Program-made: the position numbers and the translations under genes
In this document: positions 44,838 to 55,531 of the stretch, in pieces
Layout: every line of letters starts with the position of its first letter
Position numbering within the stretch: the stretch's first letter is position 1
Source: Nannobrachium achirus
Taxonomy: Eukaryota > Chordata > Actinopteri > Myctophiformes > Myctophidae
Assembly (NCBI GenBank): GCA_963921795.1
Contig: OY997658.1
Coordinates: forward strand, 33,431,347-33,495,346
DNA: 64,000 nucleotides
Direction: 5' to 3'
Notes under the pieces: model-generated
Databases searched by the model: none
What the model saw: the letters and a program-made list of their open reading frames with translations, nothing else
What the model was told of the DNA's origin: nothing

Positions 44838-45456
44838 ATTATAAAATGGATTAAAAAACGATAAAAATATTAGGCCTATTATTTTTTCATAGCAGAATCA
44901 TGCTTAGGGCCCACATGGACCCAGAAACGGCTCTGAATCCAGCCCACACAGAGGTGCAGAGAGATCTGAGTGCTGAAAGGTGCATTCAATAGGATGAGTC
45001 AGATTAACCATAATCTGACTGAGGTGAGATGGTTGTAGCCTACCTGAGGTAACGGCAGTTGGCCAGCTAGCGTTAGCTTGATAATAGTCTCCTCATCTAC
45101 CTTAAAAACAAAACTTTCCAAGGGCGAGTGACAGATTGCATCCCATAGTTTCAATAGCTGTCAATGCTTCTATTGTTCATGAAATCGCCCTGAAAGTTAT
45201 CGTTGATCAGTCACCTTTACAATGAGATGTAACAACTTGTATGAATAGATTGTGGAATAAGCAACACAGATAAACATGTGGGTGTGTGCCATTCACAGGT
45301 GTGTGACTGGCACCTGACCATGAGTCCTGCAACATTGTTGAGTTTGTGTATGCTTCAAGCAGAAACCCTGCCCCCAATAATAGCCCTATGCAATGGGGCA
45401 AGTGGAAGCTGATGTTCCGTTAACTGTACCCCAGGGTTAAGTGGCAGCATTATTAG

Positions 45457-45705
45457 GTGTCAGCCCTGGTACGATTTCCAAACTTAGGTCCAAGTTCCAA
45501 TTTCCGAGAGACTGGTGAAGTCAAAGACAGTCTGCAAAGTGGCCGTTCCAGGGAGACAACGTCCCAAGAAGACGCGTTCCACACCCTTGTTTTACTGAGG
45601 AACCATAGGCTTTCTTCCAAGAGATTTACTGGCAAGATTGCACAACGGTACCACAGACGAATCTCTGTCAAAGTTGCAGGACCCATGCTCACACACCTGT
45701 GACTG
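45457..45705 (+). pseudogene. Tc1/mariner-like transposase N-terminal relic
   Basis: The 81-codon frame contains FRETGEVKDSLQSGRSRETT followed by SQEDAFHTLVLLRNHRLSSK and RRISVKVAG. This is the second helix-turn-helix and GRPR-like linker (here SGRS) of Tc1-type transposases, with the usual TT..ED.....L pattern. It ends after about 60 homologous residues. The DDE catalytic domain is not found downstream, where only TGTGCTGGTTCAACACATG-like remnants follow, and no terminal repeats were seen. The assignment rests on pattern recognition only. Confidence 0.6.
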
Positions 45706-45796
45706 GCACAGCTGTGCTGGTTCAACACATGCCAGCGCACACCTGCTGGCAGGTGTTTGGCGTGCACTGCCCACGTGTTTCCCTTTTAGCTGTGTT

Positions 45797-46171
45797 TAGG
45801 CCTGTCACAGTTATTATATAATCGTCTAATCGCAATTATTTGATATAATCGTCATAATCGTTTACTTGTTGAAACATTTTCATATTTTCAAACATTTTCT
45901 AAAATAGTGGAAATAGCAGATCTACAAGCTCACAACGCGTCGCGATCTACAAGCTCGGCTATTTCCACTATCAATGTTCTTTTTAAGTATAAATTTGTCA
46001 AATATGTCGGTCGTTTCTTTGTATATTTAGGTTATGTGTCATATCTATGTGCAACTTCAAAGCCTAAAAGCCAAACAGAAATGTAGTTGTAAACGAGAAA
46101 AAGACAATTATTCGTAATTATTTGAGTGACAATTAATCGTCCTGTAAAATGTCATAATCGTGACAGCCCTA
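45797..46171. mobile_element. hAT-like MITE (TAGGCCTGTCAC...GTGACAGCCCTA), 375 bases
   Basis: Target duplication GCTGTGTT at 45789-45796 and 46172-46179. Interior has ATAATCG repeats and a full hairpin module at 45908-45972. Confidence 0.92.
45908..45972. repeat. Palindromic hairpin module (rearranged centre)
   Basis: AGTGGAAATAGCAGATCTAC on the left and CTCGGCTATTTCCACTAT on the right; the left-arm string GATCTACAAGCTC recurs in the same orientation within the right half. Confidence 0.8.
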
Positions 46172-46433
46172 GCTGTGTTCGTTCCAAGACAAAATACCTT
46201 GTTGTAAAGGTGGCTAATGAACGATAACAACAATATAAAATACAATACCAATTGGTATTATTGAAGGGCAGAAATAATCAACCCGAAGTTATGTTTCCAA
46301 CCTTTTTTGAGGAGTTTAGTTGTGGTATATGTGGTGTGGACGCTAGCATTAATTTCGGTTTGAACGATTTTTAAAACTAGTGTTCTAGTGGTGTGAATGT
46401 CCCATTACTCTATAATTTCCTATACAGTTAAAC

Positions 46434-46552
<119 letters not shown>

Positions 46553-46727
46553 TCCTCTTGCACTTCAAGGCGCGTAGAGCCAACTGTGGCAACCAGGTTT
46601 CTCCATTTGGGTCTATCGTGGGCAAGGTGTTGGGCTTGTGCCAGGGTCACATTACAGGCCCTAAGGTCCTGTGCGACTACATCCAGCCAGCGGGTGCGGG
46701 GGGCACCTCTGGGTCTTTTCCATCCGG

Positions 46728-47459
46728 CTAGCAGGGGAAAGCCAGGATGGTGCTCGTTGGGTGTTCTAGGGGTGAGCGGATGATGTGGCCGTACCAGCGC
46801 ACTCGCCGCATTGCTGCGAGACGAGATGCTGGGGGGTGTTGGGTTTGGTCCCTTAAAGTCCGGTTCGTGACATGCTGGCTCCAGCTGATGCCTTCGATTC
46901 TCCTAAGGGCCCTGGTGTCGAATCCGTCCAGCCTGGCCGCCAGGGTGTTGTTCAGCGGCCAGGTTTCAGAGCCGTACAGCAGGACGGAGATGACCGAGGC
47001 ATTATAGACCCTAAGCTTTGTCTCACGCGAGATGTGCCGGTGTCTCCACAACGGTCTCCATAGGGACTGCATTACAGAGGACGCTAGGGCACGGCGCCGG
47101 TCGATCTCAGGTTTGAGGTCGCCGTTATTAGACAATGATGATCGAAGATATTTAAAAGTGGGTACAAAGTGGACAGGGGTGCCGCCAAAGATGAGTGGTG
47201 GTGGGTCAGGTCCATTGCCTACGTGCATAAGCTCGGTTTTTGGCCAGCTTATCTTAAGGCCTAACTTCCTGGCCTCCTCATCGAACACGTGGAGAGCTTC
47301 ACGAAGCTGCTCAGCAGTCTCGCTGAACAGGGTGGTGTCATCCGCGTATTCGAGATCCCTGAGGGTGTAGTCACCTAATGGCACCCCAGGAATCCGCTCA
47401 CAGACTCTTGACATCAGGAGGTCAATGATGCAATTAAAAAGTTCGGAACTCACGATCAT
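46728..47459 (-). pseudogene. Reverse transcriptase C-terminal half of an RTE-like LINE (5' truncated, frameshifted)
   Basis: The 243-residue frame contains the catalytic YADD box at residues 39-42 in DLEYADDTTLFS, then LKISWPKTEL, a YLRSSLSNNGDLKPEIDRR region, TKLRVYNASVISVLLYGSETW and RRVRWYGHIIRS. These are hallmarks of the palm/thumb and C-terminal part of RTE-related non-LTR retrotransposon RTs. The fingers domain and endonuclease are absent, so the copy is 5' truncated near 47445. A frameshift around 46731-46745 ends the frame early; the remaining conserved tail (WKRPRGAPRTRWLD) continues in another frame to about 46555. On the minus strand the element terminates in (AAGT)n at 46521-46550, the short tandem-repeat tail typical of RTE-type elements. 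Confidence 0.85.
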
Positions 47460-48139
47460 TTCATTGTGTCCACGACATTACCAGGCTAAGAACTAAATCC
47501 ACTTTGAAATCATCTCAGGGAAAGTAATGTACGCAAAAAAAGAATCATGGACCAAATACAAACTCTAGAATTCCTCTATTTAGAAGTCCATTTTGCCTCT
47601 GTTATTTTGAAATTGCAATAGCTCATTTAGTGATTTTGAAATTATTTGTCGATGTTTTTGTTCAGGCTTTCTTCTCAAGTTATAGTTTGCAAACACGGGA
47701 ACATGTTAGCTGCTGCTGTGATTTGGCCTGCCTTTTTTATATTGTATTGTGTGGGTTTTTCTCATTGCGCGCGTAGCTGAACACACAGTCTTGGGCTGTG
47801 TGGTGGGGGGACTGTGCTCCCATTTCTCCCTCTCTGGGGAATGCTGCACCATCAGTGAGAAATGATTGAATCTCCTTCTCCGCTCCATTTTCACTCATTT
47901 CTCCGGGAGTGGATCAACCAGTGCCCCTAGCACAGGTTTGTGCTTGTGTGTAAGTGTGCGTGTCGGTCCATGGCGATGCACTCGGAAGAAATTGGCACAC
48001 CCCCATGCATGCTGTTGTTTCATTTCAGGGCATGCTTGGGTCAACCTATCAAAAGTTGTGTGTGTGCTGGTATGTGTTGTATGTACCGTCACGTGTTAAA
48101 TCCTAACAGACCTGTTATGTGTGTGTTCTCTCCCTACAG
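47460..48139. other. Intron before the NCOA2 start exon
   Basis: Only short chance frames; a pyrimidine-rich run (TTCTCTCCCTACAG) leads to the acceptor at 48139. Confidence 0.5.
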
Positions 48140-48158
48140 ACGCTGATATGCATTGAGG

Positions 48159-48247
48159 ATGAGTGGAGTCGGAGAAAACCCATCTGACCCTGCCAGGGCA
48201 GAGTCACGAAAACGTAAAGAATGTTCCACCGAACTTCTAGGCCCCAG
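48159..48247 (+). CDS. ncoa2: NCOA2 first coding exon (start codon, codons 1-29 plus two bases)
   Basis: The gene encodes a p160 nuclear receptor coactivator that binds ligand-activated nuclear receptors through LXXLL motifs and recruits CBP/p300 in the nucleus. A polypyrimidine-containing acceptor ends with AG at 48138-48139, so the exon runs from 48140 and its first 19 bases are 5' UTR. The ATG at 48159 has A at -3. The translation begins MSGVGENPSDPARAESRKRK, followed by an EC-containing segment and GP. This matches the N-terminus of vertebrate NCOA2 (MSG-GEN-SDP-RAE-RKRKEC) better than NCOA1 or NCOA3, which lack the KRKEC stretch. The exon ends AG at 48247 before GTGAGT and leaves phase 2. 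It joins exon 51672-51844 across a 3,424-base intron and completes a Ser codon (AG|C). A two-codon upstream ORF (ATG CAT TGA, 48148-48156) ends two bases before the start. Confidence 0.93.
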
Positions 48248-48317
48248 GTGAGTCTACCACACTCGGCTGCTCAAACTGGGGGACAGACTTTCCCCAAAGG
48301 TAAACTGTTATTTTGGC

Positions 48318-48638
48318 TAGGGCTGCAACTATTCATTATCTTTTTAGCGATTTTGCTATTGATTTCTGTTTTGATTAATCAAATAATTAAGAAGCACATG
48401 GGGGAGAAATCTTTTTACATTTATTTTCTTTCTCTTTCCTTTTTTATTAACGAATCAACACAAAAACCTTTAATAGAAGGTTCATAATTGACTAAATCAA
48501 TCACCAATTCAGGTCTAAAGGTCACAAGCACAAATAACAGATCAGCTATTTTAGCTATTTTTGAAAATGTGATCAATTATCAATAACTTTTTTAAATAAT
48601 GGATTAAATCAATTAATTAATTATTGATTACAACCCTA
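48318..48638. mobile_element. hAT-like MITE TAGGGCTGCAAC...TTACAACCCTA, 321 bases
   Basis: The ends are diverged inverted repeats, and no 8-base duplication is intact. It starts 70 bases after the first coding exon of NCOA2. It carries a partial hairpin module (48536-48568: ACAGATCAGCTATTTTAGC). Confidence 0.65.
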
Positions 48639-50669
48639 AATTTGTCAGGATTTCGTTGTTAATCGACAGTGCACACACAGAGGTTAATTCAATGCAGTTT
48701 TCACAGAAAGTAACATCGTTAATTAATTGTGTAACTGAACATGCAAAGGACCCCACACCACAAGAACCTAGAGTGCCATGGAATACCTTTTCAATAAAAA
48801 CTAAGTAGTAATAATAAAGGCAGTGTGTCATTGCACAAATGTTGGAATGGAATGGAATGATTGGAAAGTAAACCTACTGTTATCCCTTTTTCACCAAGCC
48901 ATTTTGAGGGCTGCTTTGGATCCATTTCTAATCTCTAACCAGTTCTTTGTTTAGACAGCAACTGGCTCTCAGCGAGAAAAACTGGTTAAACTCTGGCACT
49001 CTGGTTTTTGCTGGTCTAAAACCAAGAACCATTAATGACAGGGGCTGGGTGTGAGGTTATCCGACTTTTCCAGGAAAAGGGAAGCCCCATTTCGAGATCC
49101 ACTAACTAACATCAACAAAACACGAAGCTGCGCTGGCATCTTATCCGCGTTTGAATCCAGGAAAATGCCTACAGTGAAACTTGTAAATGACAATACATGC
49201 ATGTAAAACATATTTTTTTATCTTGTCTTGAGTAGTTTTATACTTACTGGTGAAGATGATAAAGATCTCCTGGTCTGTTTAGACAGTCTACAGTGTATTC
49301 CCATCTTTAAATACTAACCGGCTATGAACAAAACTGCATCACAGTAACAATGTTGGTGTAAATAAGAGTTTTGCAGAGGGACATTTTTATTTTTAAATGC
49401 ACAGATGATCGACTATACATAGCAATGAGAGAGATTTTACATGCACAGATCAACCATATACATAGAAATGAGGCCTTGTTTCTACAAGGAAAGTGTTTTG
49501 TATGCATCTACAGTAGCCTGTGGAAAACCAAAACATTGCTTCGAAGGTTCATAGTCAAACCATCTGTGAACGGGCATCGGCACCAGCCCAGCACCAGGTC
49601 TGTGTTGGAGGAAATGAGTCAATCATGTTGCTCAATCCTCTGAGCCAGCAGAATGCCAATTTCCAGAGGCCCCGTGAGACCTTGTACCAAGTTCATCTCT
49701 GCCCTATTGTGAACTGGTAGAACAAAGACGACCGTGGCCACTTATTAAGACATTTAACTGGATACCCAATTCCTGACTACTTTAATTCGATGGGCCCCTG
49801 TGATGCAGTAGGCACAGTCGCCACCCAGCAGCCGCTAAGAATAGCTTACTGTTACTGTGACTTCTAACCCTGGGGTACAGAGAGTCTGCTGAAGCCTATA
49901 AATGTAAATCTGCATAATTCATCTGCAGACAGGCACACAGGGGTTGTCTTTATTGATGCAGCGCTGCTCCGTGCTTGCAAAACAGAAAGAAAAATATGAA
50001 AATGCTGACTTGCTGACTGCAGATATATTTAGCTAGAGCTGTGTATCGTGCGTGCGTGCGTGCGTGCGTGCGTACGTTGGGGGAGGGTATAGTTTGACCC
50101 CGGCCCTCACCATCGTTCCGAAGCTCCATGCCAAGGTTGGCGTGGATGCTGTGCTATGGAAGTGAGAGGGCTCTTGAGCCATGTCCACAGATGACTGATG
50201 GCACGGAACCTTGGTGGAGGTGTACAGTATAGATTGAACTGCCTTGTTGTTCTGCCCCACGCTCCGTGCCCTGTTCACCCATGCCATCTTCTGCTGTGAG
50301 CAGAATAAGGGATGTGGGCCTTCTCCCTCATCTCTCTCTCCTTGCCAGTCCCATACACACAAAAACACACAAAGAAGATCCTTGCTTTAATACTAAGTTC
50401 TAGCATAATTTTATTCACATTTTCAGTGATGTCATTACGTGCGCATCCCGCATCAAAAACTCATTCAAGTCGCCCAGGGACTCATTCATGTCATGGTCCT
50501 GGGGTCCCGGGGATGCGCCTCCATTGGAGTCCATGTTAAAATAATGTACTTCTTCTACTTAAGTTGCTATATTAGTTTAGATAGTTTAATTCGTTTTTTA
50601 ATGTATTGTGTAAGATAAACACTGTAAAGATTTATTATCAGTTAAACCTGGAACAGCTAAAAACTATTT
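48639..50669. other. NCOA2 intron, no gene
   Basis: Between the two coding exons; no repeat ends or frames of interest except (GCGT)n at 50047. Confidence 0.5.
50047..50073. repeat. (GCGT)n tetranucleotide
   Basis: Six units in CGTGCGTGCGTGCG form. Confidence 0.9.
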
Positions 50670-51095
50670 TCACTAGTGGTTCTCAAAGTGGGGTCCTGGG
50701 TCCTTGAGGGAGTTCCAGGGGGTCCCCAGATAAATGATAGTTAGGAACCAAATAGAACTTTATGGGTCTGTAACTCGGTGAACAAATGGAACCAAATGGA
50801 CCTGTTCCATTTGTACTCTAGTATTTTAACATTTAATATAAATTGGGGTCCCAGTGATATAAATATAATTAAATGGGTGTCTGTAGCCTAGTGTATTTAG
50901 AAATCCTAGTTCTAAGTTCAAACATTAGCCAAATTGTAAAATAAATATAAGAAATAGGCAAACATTTTGAAAATAGCCGATCTACAAGCTCACAGCGCTC
51001 GAAAACATTGTATTGAGGACTCATTAAACTTTTCTGGGATTTGAATGACCACCTGTGGGTCCCGGGACCCATTACATTGAAAACCTAGTAACATC
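50670..51095. mobile_element. Decayed hAT-like element (CTAGTGGTTCTCAAAG...TTGAAAACCTAGT)
   Basis: Left end ACTAGTGGTTCTCAAAGTGG and diverged inverted right end ACATTGAAAACCTAGTA, related to the CAGTGGTTCTCAA family at 26202. Contains a half hairpin module (50966-51003: TGAAAATAGCCGATCTACAAG). Confidence 0.5.
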
Positions 51096-51123
51096 ACTGC
51101 ATTTTGTTTTTCCTCCTCACCTT

Positions 51124-51557
51124 TAGGCCTGTCACAATTATTACATAATCGTCTAATCGCTATTATTTGAGGTAATCGCAATTATTTAGCATAATCGTCA
51201 TAATCGTTTCCATGTTGAGAAATGTTCATATAGTTTCAAACACTTTCAAAACGTAGTGGAAATAGCATATCTAAAAGGTCACAATGCATCGCATCACGAT
51301 GTGTTGTGAGCTTGTAGATTGGCTATTTCCACTATAAATGTATAAAGAATAAAGTTATTAAATATGCCTGTCATTCCTTTGTATATTTAGTTTATTTGTC
51401 ATATCTATTCTGTGCAACTTCAAAGCCAAACAGAAATGTAATTCTTATCCATATGCGCCGGTGTTCAGCGATAAGAACACAATTAAATCGTTAATCGCAA
51501 TCATTTGTGTGACAATGAATCGTCACATAAAATGTCATAATCGTGACAGTAGCCCTA
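51124..51557. mobile_element. Second copy of the TAGGCCTGTCAC hAT-like MITE, 434 bases
   Basis: Target duplication CTCACCTT at 51116-51123 and 51558-51565. It lies in the NCOA2 intron and ends 114 bases before exon 51672-51844. Carries the hairpin at 51252-51338. Confidence 0.92.
51252..51338. repeat. Palindromic hairpin module (full)
   Basis: GTAGTGGAAATAGCATATCTAAAAG and GAGCTTGTAGATTGGCTATTTCCACTA around GCATCGCATCACGATG. Confidence 0.8.
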
Positions 51558-51671
51558 CTCACCTTGCTCTCCTTCAGTTTTTGGTCTTGGGTGTCCCCTC
51601 GCTTCAATGTCTCTGTCATCCTCACCTGTTCCATCTTATCACTACCTGGTTTTCCCTCTTTTTCTTCACAG

Positions 51672-51844
51672 CCCCAAGCGGAGCAACGAGAAGCGCAATC
51701 GCGAGCACGAGAACAAATACATCGAGGAGCTGGCCGAGCTGATCTTCGCCAACTTCAACGACATCGACAACTTCAACGTCAAGCCTGACAAATGTGCAAT
51801 CCTTAAGGAAACTGTGAAGCAGATCAGACAGATAAAGGAGCAAG
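51672..51844 (+). CDS. ncoa2: NCOA2 exon encoding the bHLH domain
   Basis: The acceptor TTCTTCACAG ends at 51671, and the donor GTACGG begins at 51845. The 173-base exon continues the frame of 48159-48247. It encodes the basic-helix-loop-helix region: basic part [18 protein letters not shown], loop and second helix containing [20 protein letters not shown]. It ends with the first base of the next codon (phase 1). The sequence is nearly identical to vertebrate NCOA2, and the [12 protein letters not shown] stretch separates it from NCOA1 (LLSANISDID). The V before KPDK is F in human NCOA2 as I remember it. The bHLH-PAS part of p160 proteins mediates dimerisation and binding of secondary partners. 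No later exon (PAS region) is visible up to 64000. A hAT-like element ends 114 bases upstream and a hairpin repeat starts 49 bases downstream. Confidence 0.95.
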
Positions 51845-51892
51845 GTACGGGGAGCGAAATTTATAGCATTGATGCTTATTATTTAATGCTTT

Positions 51893-51955
51893 AACTATTG
51901 AAAAATAGTAGATATACAAGCTCACAACAAGCTTGTAGATCTGCTATTTTTGAAA
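51893..51955. repeat. Palindromic hairpin module (minimal loop)
   Basis: ACTATTGAAAAATAGTAGAT-ATACAAGCTCACAA and CAAGCTTGTAGATCTGCTATTTTTGAA; starts 49 bases after the NCOA2 donor at 51845. Confidence 0.85.
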
Positions 51956-52150
51956 GAAATCTAGATTTTAAAAGCGAACATTTGTAACTCAAATATTTGC
52001 TTCTGGGTGGTCCCTGGAATAACATTTTGAGATGGGGGTCCACGGCCAAATACATGTCATTTTGGGGGTCCTTGACATGAAAAGGTTTAAGAACACTGAT
52101 TTAGAAGACATTTATAGAATCGGGTAAACTTGCAGAAATGTTCATGATTT

Positions 52151-52216
52151 TTCTAAAATGTCAGATCTACAAGCTCGCAGTCGTGCTGTGAGCTTGTATA
52201 TCTGCAATTTTTTAAT
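52151..52216. repeat. Palindromic hairpin module, hit by a hAT insertion beside it
   Basis: CTAAAATGTCAGATCTACAAGCTCGCAG and GTGAGCTTGTATATCTGCAATTTTTTA; the hAT at 52228 entered its right flank. Confidence 0.8.
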
Positions 52217-52227
52217 AATTAAAGCAT

Positions 52228-54003
52228 TAGGGCTGTCTTCGACTCAGGATTTTTGGAGTCGATTGGAGTCGCGGGGGTTAATGCGATTCGTCAACAAATC
52301 GTTTTATACTGTATGTTAAAAAAAAGGGGGGAAAAAAGTTGCTTTAAACCACGTCAACAGAATACAATAAAACATTAAGATGAACATTGTTTTAAGCCTT
52401 GAAAAGATCCACGAACTACCGTGCATATGATATAATGGACATTAATGACGATAAGATTGCGTCCAGCCGTGCGTAATTGTGAATCGTGGAGCAGAGTAGA
52501 AAGACGGAGACGAGAATAATGCATCTCTCTGTCAACACAACTGCGTGTCGTTTATTATTTCCACAGCTTGTATTTTCTCAGAGCGCAGCGCTGCTGTATC
52601 AAAAGAGCTATGTTGCGGATCAAGTCGTCGCTGGTGCGAGACAATAACAAACTTTTCCCCCATTGCTACTTCTCTGCCTGAGATCACACTCAGGCTCAGC
52701 GGCAAGCAGCTAGTGTGTGGCTGCCGCTGCTGCCTCTTGCGCTTGGCTATCTCCAACAAGTAGAATAACAACACGTTGGCGTATTTCCTCTCAAAGTGGT
52801 TAACTTCAAAATAAGAGCTGCCTGTAATATGATTAAGGCAACATTCAAGTCACGTTAACTGGTTTTATTTTGAAGTCTACTTACAAGTAGTAGGAAGTAT
52901 GGACTCTATTGGAAGTACATGACACCAGTCCAGCGCTATACCGCACCGCACCACAGTATTAACTCATTCAGAGCCCCAGACATTAACGGATTATTTCAGT
53001 CATGGACGCCTCCAGTCTGTTCAGTGATGTTTTTGTGTCCTTATAATTGTCACTGTTTTCCTGCCGGAGCTTTCTTATCTCTGCTAACATCTCAGATTCT
53101 GCGTTCACGTTAGCCGCAGCTTCAGTGCTAGCTGCAGCCCCAGCCATCTCCTCTGTTAGCCCAGTTAGCTTTAGCTGCGTTAGCTTTAGCTGCGTTAGCT
53201 TTAGCTGCCTTGTGTTTGGTCTCGTCCCTTCAGTGTTGTCGCTGATTGAACTTTTCCTAGTCAATCTCCCGCGTCTCAGCATTCTTCTGCAGCCATTTCA
53301 GTACTTTTCCTTTGTCAGTTGCTAGTTTTTACTTCACTTTAGGGCTATTTTTAAAGTGGGCTCGGCGGAGCTAGTGATTCACACGTCTGTGTTGCTCATG
53401 ACGTCACCGGAACCGACATTAACGGATTATAATGTCCAAAGTGCCTCCTTCAGGTCCCATTCACTTGCGTTGTCTTATTATGAAGGCCAGAAGTCCACCA
53501 CGCAATCACTTCCGGTCTGACGTCATCGGATCGTGCGCCGGAACCGATCCGTGTCCACGTGGAGTTGTGTAATGGCCGACCGGAGCTTTTATCATTGTGT
53601 AACGTAAGCGAGCATCTGCCTCCATCCTAGCTTCTAAAGTGTAGTTTTGAGATAATGGACATTAAAGATGAGATCCCCCGTCCACCTCAATGTTATGGAT
53701 GGGACTATTTTGTGCTCGTGGAGCCGTGATGATGCGAAATCAGCGACGGATTTCGTCTCCGGACCGCCGGCGATTCTTCTCGGTAATGTACTCGCCGTTA
53801 CAGTAATCTATTACTTTTCCCGAGATATCCCGTGAATGGCACTACAGATACTCGAGTACATTTCGCGAGACATCTCGTGAATGGCACTAGATGAGTTAAC
53901 TGGTAAAATAATATATTTTCGACTCCTCGACTCAAACAATTGCCGTCGATTCCGGGGGCTTAAAACGACTCGTCGATCCGCCGATTTTTAGAAGACAGCC
54001 CTA
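52228..54003 (+). mobile_element. hAT-like element, 1,776 bases, with exact 8-base target duplication
   Basis: The termini are TAGGGCTGTCTTCGACTC on the left and AGAAGACAGCCCTA on the right (inverted). The 8-base duplication TAAAGCAT occurs at 52220-52227 and 54004-54011. It inserted into the flank of a hairpin repeat (52151-52216), since TAAAGCATAAAATAATGG on the right resumes that repeat. Internal sequence carries a nested L1-like ORF1 fragment and no visible transposase. Partial copies lie at 7463-7715 (left end) and 55532-55740 (inverted right end). Confidence 0.88.
52995..53414 (-). mobile_element. L1-like ORF1 fragment nested in the hAT, flanked by a 16-base direct repeat
   Basis: Minus-strand frame 53282 to 52983 gives a 99-residue protein: a basic N-terminus, three QLKLT-type repeats, an alanine-rich stretch and a heptad-like segment EIRKLRQENSDNYKDTKTSL. 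It resembles the N-terminal coiled-coil of fish L1 ORF1 proteins. The frame stops just inside GACATTAACGGATTAT (52979-52994), and the same 16 bases recur at 53415-53430. The insert is thus bounded by what looks like a target duplication. The expected poly(A) or 3' UTR of an L1 is missing, which is odd for a normal retrotransposition. Confidence 0.5.
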
Positions 54004-54344
54004 TAAAGCATAAAATAATGGTTAAAGTGGTTCAAATCTAAAGTAACACAGATTTGCGTTTAGGTCTAAATGGTTTGAGCTGTATTTACGGTGTATGCCT
54101 GTTCAATAAAGTCTCAATGCTAACGGATAGGTCTTTCATGCTTAAGTTAATGGTAAATGGACTGCATTTACATAGCGCTTTTCTCCAAAGCACTTTACAA
54201 TGTACTTCACATTTCACCCATTCATACATTCACACACTGATGGCTGAGGAAACCATCCAAAGCACCAACCTGCTCATCGGGAGCAGTCAGGGGTTGAGTG
54301 TCTTGCTCAAGGACACTTCGATGTAGCCAGGAGGACCTAGCAAT

Positions 54345-54630
54345 CAGTATTAATTTTGTCGACTAAGACTAAAGACTAAAGTCTTTTAAAGAATTTGATA
54401 TTTAGTCGACTAAGACTAGACTAGACTAAAACAATTTCAGAAGACTAAGACTGAATGTGTTTTATTCAAAAGAGTAAGACTACATTTAAGTCTAAGACTA
54501 ATGACTGTAAAAATGTACACTGATATGCAACTGTGCAATGGAATTAAAGCCAAATACATCTTTTATCTTTAGATTTTGCACAGAGAGTAGCACAGAGTGT
54601 CAGATGAGCTGAGATTTTGTACCTGGCCGT

Positions 54631-54704
<74 letters not shown>

Positions 54705-55010
54705 GCATTGTAGCCTAGCCCTAGCAGTTTTACTTCTTTTGAGAGTTACTTAAATTAACATAAGTATTGCATTTGCTACATTTAGGTGCAATGGCATTAC
54801 AGCCAAGATAGTGTTTTGTTTATTCTTTTTTAAGAACTCAGAATTGCACTGTATTTTTCTTGACCGAAAAGACAAGACTTGACTAAGACTAAAATATTTT
54901 GATATTTTGTCGACTAAACTAGACTAAAACAATTTCAGAAGACTAAAACAGGACTAAGACTAAATGGTGTGTTATTCATAAATCAAAATTCACTGAAAAA
55001 ATGTACACTG
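54345..55010. mobile_element. hAT-like element inserted in a SINE, 666 bases
   Basis: Ends CAGTATTAATTTTGTCGAC and CACTGAAAAAATGTACACTG. The host SINE sequence CTAGCAAT is duplicated at 54337-54344 and 55011-55018. Internal repeats of GACTAAGACTA and AAACAATTTCAGAAGACTAA occur on both sides of a (CA)n tract. Confidence 0.85.
54632..54701. repeat. (CA)n microsatellite inside a hAT
   Basis: Seventy bases of pure repeat within 54345-55010. Confidence 0.97.
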
Positions 55011-55531
55011 CTAGCAATCGAACCTGGAACGTTATCAGATGTATCTCACCATTTTTATCTCATATAATATGGTTTACGGTTTTGTGACTCCCTATGTGAG
55101 AAGCGGTAGCGTGAAGCAGTGACTGAGCGGAGAGCTCTAGGTAAATGTGAGTCAGACTGGCTGGCTGAGGATGTCGACTTGTTTTTTTTTGTGACTCGCA
55201 TAGAGCCAGGCGTTATGTAATGGCAAGCAATGTGATGCACACAAACACTCCGGCTATCCATCCCTCTCTCCCTCCCCCACTCGTTTCTTTTGCCTGCTCT
55301 CTCCCTTTCTCAGCTCCTTTTTCATGCCAGGCTGGAGTGACATCCCCTGCCTGCCCTCTGAAGGCAGTCATTAGTGCAGGGCAACCAGACTATAGTACTT
55401 GTCCCACTTTATTCCATCTTCCATTTTTATTGCCGCGCTACTCCTCCCACAGTTAAGGCACGCACTCGGTACATTATGTCAAATCGACCGGCTTCATCGG
55501 GACACGCATGCGTGCTATTTTGCGAAGAGAT

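Larger units (their letters stand above)
54150..55035 (-). mobile_element. SINE copy, minus strand, split by a hAT insertion
   Basis: 54150-54345 matches the SINE tail and body (ACATAGCGCTTTTCTCCAAAG, CCAACCTGCTCATCGGGAGC). The B-box part resumes at 55011 (CTAGCAATCGAACCTGG). The two halves are separated by the element at 54345-55010. Confidence 0.75.
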
